This document shows positions 1 through 9,849 of a stretch of DNA of 64,000 bases, in pieces. Location of the stretch: contig JAEPQB010000002.1 in NCBI GenBank assembly GCA_017640725.1, positions 558,001 to 622,000 of the forward strand, written 5' to 3'. Each line of letters opens with the position of its first letter. Position 1 is the first letter of the stretch. Both the position numbers and the translations under genes were made by a program. The notes under the pieces are model-generated. The model was not told the DNA's origin, ran no database searches, and was given only the letters and a program-made list of their open reading frames with translations. This stretch comes from Kordiimonadaceae bacterium. GTDB lineage: Bacteria > Pseudomonadota > Alphaproteobacteria > Sphingomonadales > Kordiimonadaceae.

Positions 1-1067
1 CTAGGGAAATAAACCATATCGGGTTTGTAAGACTGGGCTTGGTTGACAAATTCTGCCGGATTGTTGGCATCAAACTTCGTTTGGTCAATCACGTCGAACA
101 TGTCAGTCAGCGCTTCATCCATCTGACCACTTGTCGTCATCAAAACCGTCTTGAAATGAGGCTTCAAGCTCGCGATGGAAGGGCCATAACAGCGATGCAT
201 CGCATGCCGGCTGTCATATAGCTCGGCCAACACCAACACAGTTGGTTGTTCTTGGTCAGTTCTGCGTGGTACCGACATATCGATATCGGAAACACCGCTG
301 TTCAGCAGCCACTTTCTTATTACGGTATTCATGGCATGTTTAATGTCATGCTTACCCGCGGACTCATCATAGCTGCAACCCATGTAAGCAGGGCCAACAT
401 TCCGAACCAGTTGAGGAACGGGGGGTGCCTTGGACAAATGTTCATACGCCTGAATTATCTTTGGACGCGCTGATTTTCCGACTGGCGTGTAAACAATTTG
501 CTCTGACATAAATGCAATACAAAGGGGCCAAGCGACTTCTGCAGGTTGTTTTAACAAAAGCTTCAGAAGTTCTGTATTCAAGGCATTGATGGACAGTGCC
601 CAAAACAGCTTCAATATGTCCTGCCGCGACAAATTACGGCTTCCATTTGGCTGCTTTTGGCCCACCAAGGCTGGTAAGTGTCGGGTACCGCGATACCCAC
701 TGACTTCCCAGGCTTGTGCCATAGATCGTTTGACGGGTATTAGGCCCAGAAATATGGTGTCGGACCATTTGCAAGCGGGATCAGTTATCATGCGTGTAAC
801 GGCAGTACAAAAAGTTGTTGCATGTTGTTCCGCAAGTTCGCCCTGATCGAGCACATTTTTGCCGAATGTCGCTTTGCCAGCTTCCATTTCCTTGAGCATT
901 CTGGTCAGAAGAGGGATAGCGTCCCGATAATTTTTCGCGCTGGTCAACTCATCTAGAAGATAAACCCTGTTTTTGAAAGACAATTCTTTCTCTTCTTTTA
1001 CTCTCAGAGATTTGCCCGATTCATTAGACAGGTTTTTGTTGGTGTCGGATGCAACTGATTCAGTCAT
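1..1067 (-). CDS. HMW1C/GT41-like glycosyltransferase, partial
   Basis: A minus-strand frame opens with ATG at 1067 and stays open to the window edge, so 355 residues are visible and the C-terminus is missing. The visible part begins with a charged, probably disordered segment (about 30 residues), followed by a helical-looking region. Near residue 270 a Rossmann-type strand starts with VLVLAELYDSRHAMHRCYGP and is followed by a PSIASLKPHFKT segment. That order matches the start of the GT-B core in HMW1C-type cytoplasmic N-glucosyltransferases, where an S-H-S-x-Y-R motif and a set of Ser residues follow the first strand. Known HMW1C enzymes add glucose to Asn-X-Ser/Thr of adhesins in the cytoplasm before export. 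The gene follows the aminotransferase stop by three bases, so it is probably the distal gene of the RTX export operon. The family assignment is from memory of motif order; a general GT41/TPR-type transferase is the main alternative. Confidence 0.6.
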   Translation of the reverse strand, partial: MTESVASDTNKNLSNESGKSLRVKEEKELSFKNRVYLLDELTSAKNYRDAIPLLTRMLKEMEAGKATFGKNVLDQGELAEQHATTFCTAVTRMITDPACKWSDTIFLGLIPVKRSMAQAWEVSGYRGTRHLPALVGQKQPNGSRNLSRQDILKLFWALSINALNTELLKLLLKQPAEVAWPLCIAFMSEQIVYTPVGKSARPKIIQAYEHLSKAPPVPQLVRNVGPAYMGCSYDESAGKHDIKHAMNTVIRKWLLNSGVSDIDMSVPRRTDQEQPTVLVLAELYDSRHAMHRCYGPSIASLKPHFKTVLMTTSGQMDEALTDMFDVIDQTKFDANNPAEFVNQAQSYKPDMVYFP

Positions 1068-1070
1068 GGC

Positions 1071-2192
1071 TTACACGTAACTCGCAACTGTTTCGCAGAT
1101 GAATGAGACATCGTCATCTGTCAAAAATGAATGAAATGGAAGCCCAATTAGATCATGCTTTAGGCCCTCGGTCACGGGGAATGCGTTTTGGGGGTCCTGA
1201 TCAATTGCATATTGAGCCAAGGCCGGGTGCTCATAAAGGGGCGGCAAATACCAGAATCGCGTATGCACGCCTACTTGAGCAAGCTCGTCCGCCAAAAGGA
1301 GGGCTTTCCCCTGCGTCTTCACAACAAGAGTGGCCGGCACAAATGCTTCGGCACCCTGTTGCAGGGTGATTTTATTGTCCAGGGACTTCAGACCAGCAAG
1401 GTAGGCTTCCATTATGGCTGTTCTCTTGGCCAATACGTCTTCCCACCGGTTCAATTGGGCCAATCCGACTGCAGCATAAAATTCGCCCATTTTGGCATTG
1501 GTGCCCACCTGCGAAATCACACCACCAGGGCCTAAAAATCCGAAGTTAGACCATGACCTCGCGCGCTTGGCCAATTCGGCGTCTGGTGAGACCAATAGGC
1601 CACCTTCGCCAACACTGAAGGGTTTCGTCGCGTGCAATGAAAATGCCATATGGACATGTCGGCCTGCCGCTTGCTGTCCAAGCGCTGCTGCAGCGTCAAT
1701 AACCACTTTTTTGCCGGAGCTCACGGCATAAGCGTCCCATGCAGCAACATCGAGAGGACGTCCAAAAACAGCAACAGGCATAACCGCTGCGAAATCCTTC
1801 CGCTTACTCATTTGAGCGGCAATATCTGGTGACAATGACCAGCTTTCTTCCTCAACGTCACTGAAAACAGGCGTATGTCCTGCATTTATGACCGCGGTGG
1901 CCGTTGCGGGGAATGTCAAAGCCGGGATCAGAACGTTTGCGCCTTTTGGCAATTCCAATGAAGCAAGCGCAGCCTCAAGTGCTGTCGTCGCCGACGTAAA
2001 CGTAACGACTTCAAAGTCATCGAAACCACTGAGGCTCGCGATAAAAGACTTCATGGAATCTTCAAACCGTGAATTCAGAGGGCCGAAGTTCGAGTACCAC
2101 TTGGCCTGTTGCATTTCCTGTAGAAAAGGCAGAAGATTTTCAGACTCGGGAAGGTCTGGCACAAGGCATTGAATTTTATAGGCTTCGGACAA
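1071..2192 (-). CDS. DegT/DnrJ/EryC1/StrS-family sugar aminotransferase
   Basis: PLP-dependent aminotransferase of the DegT family, which usually converts a keto-sugar nucleotide into an amino sugar. The fold type I landmarks are present: the TSATTALEAAL cofactor-loop region (about residues 66-76), VIDAAAALGQ (D166, the pyridine-nitrogen Asp) and HATKPFSVGEGG with K190 as the likely Schiff-base lysine. The length, 373 residues, is normal for the family. The first codon is TTG at 2192 with GAGG seven bases upstream; no better ATG exists before the conserved N-terminus. It sits between the GT2 gene and the HMW1C-like gene, which suggests it makes a special sugar donor for the same glycan. Exact sugar substrate cannot be read from the sequence. 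Confidence 0.85.
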   Translation of the reverse strand: MSEAYKIQCLVPDLPESENLLPFLQEMQQAKWYSNFGPLNSRFEDSMKSFIASLSGFDDFEVVTFTSATTALEAALASLELPKGANVLIPALTFPATATAVINAGHTPVFSDVEEESWSLSPDIAAQMSKRKDFAAVMPVAVFGRPLDVAAWDAYAVSSGKKVVIDAAAALGQQAAGRHVHMAFSLHATKPFSVGEGGLLVSPDAELAKRARSWSNFGFLGPGGVISQVGTNAKMGEFYAAVGLAQLNRWEDVLAKRTAIMEAYLAGLKSLDNKITLQQGAEAFVPATLVVKTQGKALLLADELAQVGVHTRFWYLPPLYEHPALAQYAIDQDPQNAFPVTEGLKHDLIGLPFHSFLTDDDVSFICETVASYV

Positions 2193-2242
2193 AATCTGCC
2201 TCTCTGAACATTCGTCTATCTGGGATAAAAGCTATAAAATGG

Positions 2243-4282
2243 CTAAGTGGTAATTTCAATATCAGCTTCGTAGTTGAAATCAGGCGACGTTTGCAGAAAA
2301 TCTAGTATTTTTCTATCCAGAAGTGTCTGTGTGCTGCTGATCTTGCCAGGAGGTACACCTTGAGCAGAGAGGCGTGATTGAAAATCCAAATCGTCGCTGA
2401 CCAGTACATCGATAGCGTGCTCGTAAGCCAACATCTTTGCGAGGCTTTCCCCTTTTTCGAAACCTTCAAACTCGGGTTCTAGCCAAACAACAATTTTGGG
2501 GCCAAATCCTTTGATTTCTCCCAAAACCTCCAATGAACCGGCGGCACCGATGCTGAGTACAACGTCCGACATCCTTCCGATTGTTGAAATGTCCGCTTTC
2601 GAAGACATAGGCAAACGGGCACTAACGCGTCTACCCAGATACATTTTGAATTCTTCTTGGTTCGCCCTTTGTAGTAAGGGGAATATGTCGGAAACGTCCG
2701 ATGCCCAATCAGAAATTTGCAACCAACCCAAATCAAGTTTGTGCGCATATTCCTGCACGATGCACACTTCAGCGCCCAAATCTTTGACAGTTCTAATCAA
2801 TGACCCCAGCCGGTACTGCGACGGCGTTGAAGTCATTACATCGCTCTCGACAATAACCGTCACACGGAGTTGATCATGACCAACTGGAATAGGAACTTGG
2901 TCTTCAAATGCACAAATCGGATCTATCAGGTTGTTGCGCAAGTGCTTGTGATTCGGGCCAGCGTAGCGGCGATGCAGGTGACGAACAACCTGAGGTTTCC
3001 CGCCCAATTCAGCCAATGCCAGCAATGCTTTAAGCGACCCATCGACCGTAACTTCCTTCGTTCCGCAAACCATAGCGACTGGAGTTTCGACATGAATTTT
3101 CGGTGTCGATGGCAAGTCCGAAATACGCTTGATGTTTGCGTGGGCATCGAGCAAAGCCTTCAAAGAAAACTGAGACACACAGAGCATTGCGTCCGCTGTA
3201 TTGGGTGTACCCCAGGGACGTCCTTCGAAAGAAATGGTATTGCCTTCCGCAAACTCTATACGATGAATGCCTTCCTCCAGCCCTCGCAGTTTCCAAAACA
3301 ACCATCTTAGATGCGACCCTTGGCCTGCCATTTGTTTCCATTGAGTAGCTGACAAAACCAGCAGCTTCTCTGGAAAAAAATACTCTTTTTGTGCGCCATA
3401 CCATGTTCGCACCGTATGACCGAACTCGGCGAGCGATAGAGGCTCCCCAGGCACTGCAGGGTCTGTAAAACAAAAAACCTTGTTTTCGTCCTGAAGGAAT
3501 ACCGCAAACGCTGGCGCTGTCTCTTGTTCCATCCGCATTAAAGCTCGCGGAGCAAACAGTGTTTTATGTTTTTGCCGAATATAGGCGATCAAACTTTCCT
3601 CAAGGCGTCTACTGCCCGCCAACATGCTCTCTGGCCTACGACGATACGAAAAACCTGCTCTATGTGCTGGAACACCTTTGTATCCAGCGTCAAGCATACT
3701 CAGCCAGAACTCCCAATCTTCGAAGCCACTTTGCATGGTTTCGTCGTATAACACGCCTTTGCGGAATGCATCCGCACGTACCATTGACCCAGCCTCCGAA
3801 ACATTGCCAATCAAATGCAAAAGAATATTGTAGTTTGGTGCCGTCTCTCTTGTGTCAAATCCTTCTGAATTCCAGACTTGGCCAAAGAAACTAATATCAG
3901 GGTATGCCCATCCAACAGATTGATTATCGCCTAGGGCGGACCAAAAGGCCTGCAAACTGTAGGGTTGCAAACGATTGTCAGCATCGAGGAAATAGATAGC
4001 TTTCAGTTCCGGCAATAGCGCCAGCAAAAAACGAATGCCTGCATTGCGAGCACCTGGAAGCTTGGCATTCGGATGTCTGAGATAGTGAACTTTACCGGGA
4101 TAAGCCGCGACGAAATTGGCAACAACATCTGCGGTTTCCTCAAATCTGCACCCATCATCAACTACAACTACTTTGTACTGAAAGTCACAATTTTGTTCGC
4201 ACACCGACTGCAACGCCTCAGCCAAAAAACGAGGATGACCATAACCGGGTACAACGACACCAACTGTGGCTTGTTCATCCAT
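2243..4282 (-). CDS. GT2 family glycosyltransferase with extra C-terminal domain
   Basis: The N-terminal 250 residues form a GT-A domain: VGVVVPGYGHPRFLAEAL near the start, VVVVDDGC, then the metal-binding motif as FLDADNR around residue 100, and a GFEDWEFWLSML segment that is typical of GT2 acceptor sites. The remaining 400 residues are unlike GT2 enzymes and may hold a second, GT-B-like unit (a strand-loop start LRVTVIVESDVMTSTPSQYR near residue 480). The longer open frame starts with GTG at 4288; I choose the ATG at 4282 because AAGG lies at proper distance before it. The stop of the upstream gene lies nine bases before this start, supporting co-transcription. Likely cytoplasmic; donor and acceptor unknown. 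Confidence 0.8.
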   Translation of the reverse strand: MDEQATVGVVVPGYGHPRFLAEALQSVCEQNCDFQYKVVVVDDGCRFEETADVVANFVAAYPGKVHYLRHPNAKLPGARNAGIRFLLALLPELKAIYFLDADNRLQPYSLQAFWSALGDNQSVGWAYPDISFFGQVWNSEGFDTRETAPNYNILLHLIGNVSEAGSMVRADAFRKGVLYDETMQSGFEDWEFWLSMLDAGYKGVPAHRAGFSYRRRPESMLAGSRRLEESLIAYIRQKHKTLFAPRALMRMEQETAPAFAVFLQDENKVFCFTDPAVPGEPLSLAEFGHTVRTWYGAQKEYFFPEKLLVLSATQWKQMAGQGSHLRWLFWKLRGLEEGIHRIEFAEGNTISFEGRPWGTPNTADAMLCVSQFSLKALLDAHANIKRISDLPSTPKIHVETPVAMVCGTKEVTVDGSLKALLALAELGGKPQVVRHLHRRYAGPNHKHLRNNLIDPICAFEDQVPIPVGHDQLRVTVIVESDVMTSTPSQYRLGSLIRTVKDLGAEVCIVQEYAHKLDLGWLQISDWASDVSDIFPLLQRANQEEFKMYLGRRVSARLPMSSKADISTIGRMSDVVLSIGAAGSLEVLGEIKGFGPKIVVWLEPEFEGFEKGESLAKMLAYEHAIDVLVSDDLDFQSRLSAQGVPPGKISSTQTLLDRKILDFLQTSPDFNYEADIEITT

Positions 4283-4290
4283 GCGCACCC

Positions 4291-6438
4291 TTACTCAGCT
4301 TTGGCAGAAAGGCGAAACTCAGGCTGCAATTCAATGGCGCTGCTGATACTAAGCGACAGCCAACGGCACCAGCCATAGCTGACTATGCCCTGTACTGGTA
4401 CAGCAGCCGCAACGATATCGTGCGGCTCGCATAATGGATCGGCCAGTTCAATTACAACTGAATTCACATCTAGTGCGTTTAACTGTCGTGCTGAATAGTA
4501 TGCACCTGTAACTTCGTCAACGCCCGACTGAATCGATGCAGAACTGGATACTTGCCGCTCCAGAACGTTTTTTACAACAGCATATTTGTCCTGCGTTGCT
4601 GATGGGAGCAAGAGCAGGACATAACAAAAAACCGGAGAGCGTTCGTGAGCAGTTTCAACATCACAGGCCACGCGCGTTGTCCCAGTTTCCGCCCCGTTTC
4701 GATATAATGCTGCCGACAAACTATCCAACAACGGATGGGTCTGAAGACTACCATTATCATCCGCAACAATCATGGGGGAAAAGCCCAGTTCGCTCGTTTG
4801 TTGATGTAACTCGGCTTGTCCTGCCAAATACTCCAATTGCTCACCGATTTCAGGGAATTTCACGGATCGCATCCGATGCATCAATGAAGATTCAGACCTC
4901 GCAATCATCGGCAATGTGGACTCAACTGCATAGGTCACCTTTACATCATGCCACCGGCACCAACCGTAAGCTACATCATCGGCCGCCGACATAACTACAC
5001 ACGCAAGACCATGGGCTGAACCACTTCCACGCTCTGATGAGGCAGCGAGTTCGATAAGCGTTCGACTGCCAGGCGTAACGAGTGCTACACTCCAATATAT
5101 TCCCAAATCCAAATCATGGTCGGTGTGCGCACGCTTGCCTGCTTTCACGTCACCCAGCAATTCAGTCCAAATTTGTTGGTCTGGTGCATTGTCTTCGTCA
5201 TAGAACGCAATCATATACAGAGCCGGCGGACCTGCTTCATGCGCTGTTTCACAAGTAACCTGAACACTTGAAACCGTTGGCGGCACAATCCGCGGCACAG
5301 TCACGCCCACAGCGGTTTCAGCCTGCAAGTGAGTTTGCACCCATGGAGTCGGCTCGGTCTCGGTAAGCTCTGCTTGCTCAGTTGTTTCAAGCAGGTGAGC
5401 AAATGCCATCAGGTCCGCAAAATCAGCTTGTCTTTTATCGCTGCCCTGCGGCAATAATGGATTTTCACTGGACAACTCACCCAAAGTGAAACCTGACCAG
5501 ATTTGCATCGCTGGCACGGGCTCATTTACTGTTACGCCACCTCGAGCATCCGCCACCATATCCGACAGCGACAATTGAGGCGCCAAACCCGCAACAGTCT
5601 GCTCCCATTCTAAGGTTAATTCACAGTCCCCAAAGGACCCGACAGCGGGGCGCTCAAGCTCAAAAAAAGACCATCCTGGAACAACTTCAGCGTAATCCAG
5701 ACTGGCGTAGCCTAGCAGCAATTGATCGACAATTCGACGTATTTTAACATGCAGCTTGCCAGTCACTTGTGCGTCTGCGGCACTAGCGAAATGCAAGCTA
5801 ACGCCAATCAGTCCTGCTGCGTCGCAAGGCATGGCACACCTGATGCGAAATAGATTAAGCGGCTCCGCAACCTCACCATTTGGGCCAACTTGCCCCCTGC
5901 CCACGGGTACAGTCATTGTTGCGTACCGGGTGTCAAAGCCTGCGCCCCGAATAACACGACGGGCTTTTTCCAGGTTAATGAGCGCCTGTTCATAATCCCA
6001 TCTCAGGGCCACCAAATCGCGCTCTGTGCGAGCACTTTGCGCGCGTGTGTATTTAGAGTCCGTGATCATGCACTCGGCGATCGCCGCATAGATGTCGGGA
6101 AGCGAGTGCTCGTCGGCAAGTTCAAAAACCTTGGGCGGAGTCCGGCCAGTTTGTTCTTCCAGCCAGTCTCGCCACCTGAATGCCAAGGAGGTAGAAGCCG
6201 ATTCCACAACAAAAGCCTTGACCCCTATCGGTGCTCCAACGGGTGCCAAATGTGTGGACTCCTGTGTAGTTTCATCCGGCGCGACGAGAACACCGTCAGA
6301 ATCAAGAACAAGATATTCGAGTTCCTTGAGCGGCTGAAACGTAGAAAGCGTTTTAGCGACCGCACGAGAAACAATGACAACTCTGTTGGACGCGTAAAAT
6401 AGCGGAAATGCGGTTTTGCTGAGCAGTCGTTCTGACAT
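4291..6438 (-). CDS. Unrecognised 715-residue protein with duplicated module
   Basis: I do not recognise this family. Residues 1-160 look mixed alpha/beta. Three beta-rich segments follow: about 190-290, 392-505 and 588-700. The last two are clearly related to each other: both open with a CETAHE-like or DVETAHE motif and close with YGWCRW. There is no signal peptide or membrane segment. The gene lies 14 bases after the HlyD-type adaptor and three bases from the next gene start region, inside the RTX export and glycosyltransferase run. A carbohydrate-binding or glycosyltransferase-scaffold role is only inference from context and the beta-sandwich look of the repeats. Similar large proteins of unknown function occur next to polysaccharide genes in other alphaproteobacteria as far as I recall. 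Confidence 0.7.
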   Translation of the reverse strand: MSERLLSKTAFPLFYASNRVVIVSRAVAKTLSTFQPLKELEYLVLDSDGVLVAPDETTQESTHLAPVGAPIGVKAFVVESASTSLAFRWRDWLEEQTGRTPPKVFELADEHSLPDIYAAIAECMITDSKYTRAQSARTERDLVALRWDYEQALINLEKARRVIRGAGFDTRYATMTVPVGRGQVGPNGEVAEPLNLFRIRCAMPCDAAGLIGVSLHFASAADAQVTGKLHVKIRRIVDQLLLGYASLDYAEVVPGWSFFELERPAVGSFGDCELTLEWEQTVAGLAPQLSLSDMVADARGGVTVNEPVPAMQIWSGFTLGELSSENPLLPQGSDKRQADFADLMAFAHLLETTEQAELTETEPTPWVQTHLQAETAVGVTVPRIVPPTVSSVQVTCETAHEAGPPALYMIAFYDEDNAPDQQIWTELLGDVKAGKRAHTDHDLDLGIYWSVALVTPGSRTLIELAASSERGSGSAHGLACVVMSAADDVAYGWCRWHDVKVTYAVESTLPMIARSESSLMHRMRSVKFPEIGEQLEYLAGQAELHQQTSELGFSPMIVADDNGSLQTHPLLDSLSAALYRNGAETGTTRVACDVETAHERSPVFCYVLLLLPSATQDKYAVVKNVLERQVSSSASIQSGVDEVTGAYYSARQLNALDVNSVVIELADPLCEPHDIVAAAVPVQGIVSYGWCRWLSLSISSAIELQPEFRLSAKAE

Positions 6439-6452
6439 GGCTGCTGTCCGGC

Positions 6453-7826
6453 TTAGCCTTTGAATGAACGATACAAAAATCGTGTGAACGGCTTGGCCAA
6501 GATTTCAGCGAACGTTCGAGAACCAGTATTGATGTAAACTTCGGCGAAATTACCTGGCAACATGTCTTCCTGGTTTGCTGATGCATCCAACCTCACGTGG
6601 CCGATATACATGCCTGCTGGATTGCTCTCGCTAACCACAGCATCCGCCGACAAGTATACAAGTTCTCCAGGTAAAGGGATAAGGCGCTTTTCCCTGCTGG
6701 AAGGAAACACCACTTGAACCGCTTGTCCTTCTTCGACTTTTTCAATGTCAGTAATTTGGATCAATGCTTCAATAGTTAGCGCATCTTCGCTCGGGAAAAT
6801 TTCCATGATGGTTTCACCTGGGCGCACAACTTCGCCCAAAGCACGTTTCGCTATCCGGAAAACTCTACCGTCACTAGGAGAAACGATTTTGGTGCGCTTC
6901 AGCATATCCTTCAATCGATCAATACGACTTTGAGTTTGGTTCAAGGTTTGTTGAATTTGAACCACAGTCTCATTTGCCGTTTTGAGATAAGCTAGTTCTT
7001 CCTGCTCGATCTGATTTTGTAAGCTGATGATATTGTTGCGAGCCTTTTCTATATTGATTTTTGTGTTTGCGACTCGTGCGTCCGTTTGTGCGATTTCACG
7101 TTTTCGCTGATTGATTTGCAGCTTGCGCGTATAGCCAAGTTCGTCCAATTCCTGAAAGTCACGCAGTTCCTCTCGGTACAGCTCGGCTGCTGTTGAAAAA
7201 GCCTGGAGAGCTTCTTCCTGACCCGCAATATCTTGCTGTTGCCCTATAATATTATTTTGAAGATTGGCGATTTTTGCCGCGATATAGCTTTTTACGGACT
7301 GAAACTCTTCGCGTTGACTTTCAATACCTTCCGCCAAACGGGGATCATCCATGATTAACGGATCAAAATCTGCTGGAAACTCAATCGAATCAGAAAGTTG
7401 AACCTCCGCACGGCGCCGGGCCAATTGCACACGAAGAATGGCTTCTTGCAAAAGGTCAGCATCAAGCTGAGCGCGTAGCAAAGTGTCGTCTAGGCGCGCA
7501 ACTACCGCGCCCTGGTCCACAATATCGCCTTCACGGACCATAAGCTCTTCTAGAATTCCACCTTCCAAGTGTTGAACAACCCTGTTGCGATCTTCTGCAA
7601 TTACTCGGCCGCTAGCCACGACAGCGCTGGCAAGAGGTGCGAGCAATGACCAAAGGCCACCAATACCAAATACTACAATCAAGATAAGTGATGCGACCTT
7701 GAGAACGGGCTTGCGGTCGGTGTCTAAGTCTTGATGCCAAGAACCCAGATCATCTCGGGTAAAACCCTCATTTGCGAGCGCAAGCTGGCGCTGTTCGCGG
7801 TCCACTGTCAAAGACGATTCAGCCAT
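6453..7826 (-). CDS. HlyD-family type I secretion periplasmic adaptor
   Basis: Membrane fusion protein that links the ABC exporter in the inner membrane to an outer-membrane TolC-type channel. Visible parts are a short cytoplasmic N-terminus, one membrane helix at about residues 42-70 (VLKVASLILIVVFGIGG start), a lipoyl/barrel-sandwich half with VVQHLEGGILEELMVREGD, a long coiled coil (about 150-310) and the returning lipoyl half KIVSPSDGRVFRIAKRALGE, ending in the beta-barrel domain. The VQHLEGGI motif is diagnostic for this family. The ATG at 7826 is preceded by AGGAGG. It starts one base after the stop of the ABC gene, so the two are translationally close. No TolC-like gene is in the window. 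Confidence 0.95.
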   Translation of the reverse strand: MAESSLTVDREQRQLALANEGFTRDDLGSWHQDLDTDRKPVLKVASLILIVVFGIGGLWSLLAPLASAVVASGRVIAEDRNRVVQHLEGGILEELMVREGDIVDQGAVVARLDDTLLRAQLDADLLQEAILRVQLARRRAEVQLSDSIEFPADFDPLIMDDPRLAEGIESQREEFQSVKSYIAAKIANLQNNIIGQQQDIAGQEEALQAFSTAAELYREELRDFQELDELGYTRKLQINQRKREIAQTDARVANTKINIEKARNNIISLQNQIEQEELAYLKTANETVVQIQQTLNQTQSRIDRLKDMLKRTKIVSPSDGRVFRIAKRALGEVVRPGETIMEIFPSEDALTIEALIQITDIEKVEEGQAVQVVFPSSREKRLIPLPGELVYLSADAVVSESNPAGMYIGHVRLDASANQEDMLPGNFAEVYINTGSRTFAEILAKPFTRFLYRSFKG

Positions 7827-7827
7827 C

Positions 7828-9642
7828 TCAACCCTCCTTAACCTTTAAGTCACCTACAGGCGTTTTAAGTTGCTTTTTCAGCTGGTCTTTTTGCTTCTGC
7901 GTGACCGACTGCTCGGCTTTCTTTTTGTCTGTGGCTGCAGCCTGGGCTTTTTGGCTTATAGCTGCTCCAGCAGTTCGATTGGTTTTTACGCCACCTGCAG
8001 ACATAACTTGCTCTTTGGGCCCAAAGTCTTTCACAAGACCATCACTCATGATCATCACTTTGCCGACAATCGACAATATGCTGGGGCGCTGGCTGACAAC
8101 AATAACCGTCACATTCTCTGCATTTGCTGCTTTCAATGCTTTGTGGAGGATTTGCTCGCCAACATTATCCAGTGCCGCGTTCGGCTCATCAAGAATGAGA
8201 ACCGCAGGATCACCATAGAACGCCCGTGCAAGGGCAAGAAGCTGTGCCTGCCCGCCAGACGGCGTGTAAATTCCGCGTTTGATAATTGTGTCATAGCCTT
8301 GCGGCAAACTGAGAATAAAGTCATGAACGCCTGCGCGGCGAGCTGCATCAATTGCCCAGTCTTCTGGGTCATTTTCGCGTAACCGGGCAATGTTCTCACG
8401 CACCGTACCGTCGAAAAAGGTTACCTGTTGCGGCATATAGCCAATATGAATACCGCGAGCGATTGGGTCCCAAGCGTGCAAGTCTTGACCATCGAGATAA
8501 ATTTTACCTGCATTGGGAACCAAGTAGCCCACAAGCAATTTTGCGAGAGTGGACTTGCCTGCGCCTGAAGGCCCGATAATCGCTACGCTATCACCTGCCT
8601 CAATATTGCCAGATGCATTGCGAATGATAGGTGGCATGCCTGGTCTCGGCACAAAAGCAGCCCGGTCTATTTTAATATGACCTTTCGGTCTGGGCAGCTT
8701 AGTACGATCTTCAGGCAGGCTCATGTCTTCAAGCCGCGCGAGCAGTCGCTTACGGGTATCCCAAGCGTTGCGGAGCGCACGCCATCCACCGACAATTTGC
8801 TCCACTGGACCCAGCGCACGACCACCAATAATGGCAGTAGCAAAGATAACGCCAGCGGTTGCTTGGTCATTGATAACTAGCATGGCACCGCCACCAATCA
8901 TCGTAATTTGAATGATCTGGCGCACTGCTTTTGAGGCAGCGCTGAAGCGGGATGTTATGTCAAAACTCGCCAAAAATTTGCGCAGCTGATCGCCATGTTG
9001 GGCGCCCCAAATGCGCACAGCCTCCCGGTATAGTCCTTGCCCACGAATATATTCCTGTGATGAAACTTGAGTTTCAAGCATTCGCTGTGAGCCAATGGCT
9101 GCTTCCATATGTTCCTGATTTAAATGAGCGGTTGAACGATCCGCCCATAAACCCATTGAAAACAGAATGATAGCACCAAGCAATACAAACACACCGAGAA
9201 CCGGATGGATCAAAAAGATCAGCGTCAAGAACAATGGCAACATGGGAAGATCAAAAATCGAGTAGAATGCAGGTGAGGCAATGACCTGTCGAATGATGCC
9301 AACGTCCCTCACGCTTTGAACCGCTGCATCGCTTTGCCGAGACAATTCACCCGCCAAAATAAGGCCAGCCATCTTGCTTTCAAGTTCAAGCCCAGCCTTA
9401 GCAAGCAGGATTTGCCTGACATAGTCAAAAACGCCGTAAACGGCCAAAATAACGAAGGCAAACAAGAACATGGCTATCAGTGTTTCCACACTGCGCGATG
9501 TTAGAATGCTATCGTAAACCGAAAACATAAACACTGGCATGGCAAGGATACATATACTTGCCAGGAAGCTGTACAGCCCTGCTGAACGGAAGGTTTTAAA
9601 AAGCTTCCGTTCTTCTTCCAGGTAGTCTGTCTGCAACGACAT
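7828..9642 (-). CDS. Type I secretion ABC permease/ATPase (PrtD/PrsD type)
   Basis: Inner-membrane exporter half that dimerises and drives one-step secretion of RTX proteins. The membrane domain (first 300 residues) has hydrophobic helices in the PrtD arrangement, without the N-terminal C39-like domain of HlyB. The nucleotide-binding domain has Walker A GPSGAGKST (about residue 357), signature SGGQAQLLALARA and Walker B VLILDEPNAALD. The C-terminus carries an extra Lys/Gln-rich tail of about 45 residues. The longest frame begins with GTG at 9657; the ATG at 9642 with GGGGA eight bases upstream is the better start, giving 604 residues. It follows the RTX gene across a terminator, so expression may depend on read-through or an internal promoter in the 207-base gap. 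The cognate substrate is very probably the adjacent RTX protein. Confidence 0.95.
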   Translation of the reverse strand: MSLQTDYLEEERKLFKTFRSAGLYSFLASICILAMPVFMFSVYDSILTSRSVETLIAMFLFAFVILAVYGVFDYVRQILLAKAGLELESKMAGLILAGELSRQSDAAVQSVRDVGIIRQVIASPAFYSIFDLPMLPLFLTLIFLIHPVLGVFVLLGAIILFSMGLWADRSTAHLNQEHMEAAIGSQRMLETQVSSQEYIRGQGLYREAVRIWGAQHGDQLRKFLASFDITSRFSAASKAVRQIIQITMIGGGAMLVINDQATAGVIFATAIIGGRALGPVEQIVGGWRALRNAWDTRKRLLARLEDMSLPEDRTKLPRPKGHIKIDRAAFVPRPGMPPIIRNASGNIEAGDSVAIIGPSGAGKSTLAKLLVGYLVPNAGKIYLDGQDLHAWDPIARGIHIGYMPQQVTFFDGTVRENIARLRENDPEDWAIDAARRAGVHDFILSLPQGYDTIIKRGIYTPSGGQAQLLALARAFYGDPAVLILDEPNAALDNVGEQILHKALKAANAENVTVIVVSQRPSILSIVGKVMIMSDGLVKDFGPKEQVMSAGGVKTNRTAGAAISQKAQAAATDKKKAEQSVTQKQKDQLKKQLKTPVGDLKVKEG

Positions 9643-9797
9643 TTTTACATTCCCCACACTGAATACTCAAAACACACACCGGGCTGGATTTATACCCCAA
9701 TCCATTCAATCCGCACTGTTAGCACAGACCTAAATACATGTCACGGATACTGTAAGCGCTAACATAAACCGGTGTTGCCCTTAACCGCAGGTGAACA

Positions 9798-9824
9798 AAA
9801 GAAAAAGGGAGGCCGAAGCCTCCC
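9798..9824 (-). terminator. Rho-independent terminator after first RTX gene
   Basis: On the minus strand, GGGAGGC, loop TTCG and GCCTCCC form a perfect seven-pair stem, followed by a run of T residues interrupted by one C. It lies 25 bases past the RTX stop codon. A TTCG tetraloop and T-tract are classical. It would reduce expression of the exporter relative to the abundant substrate. Confidence 0.85.
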
Positions 9825-9849
9825 TCCAAATCCTGGATATCTATCTGGA

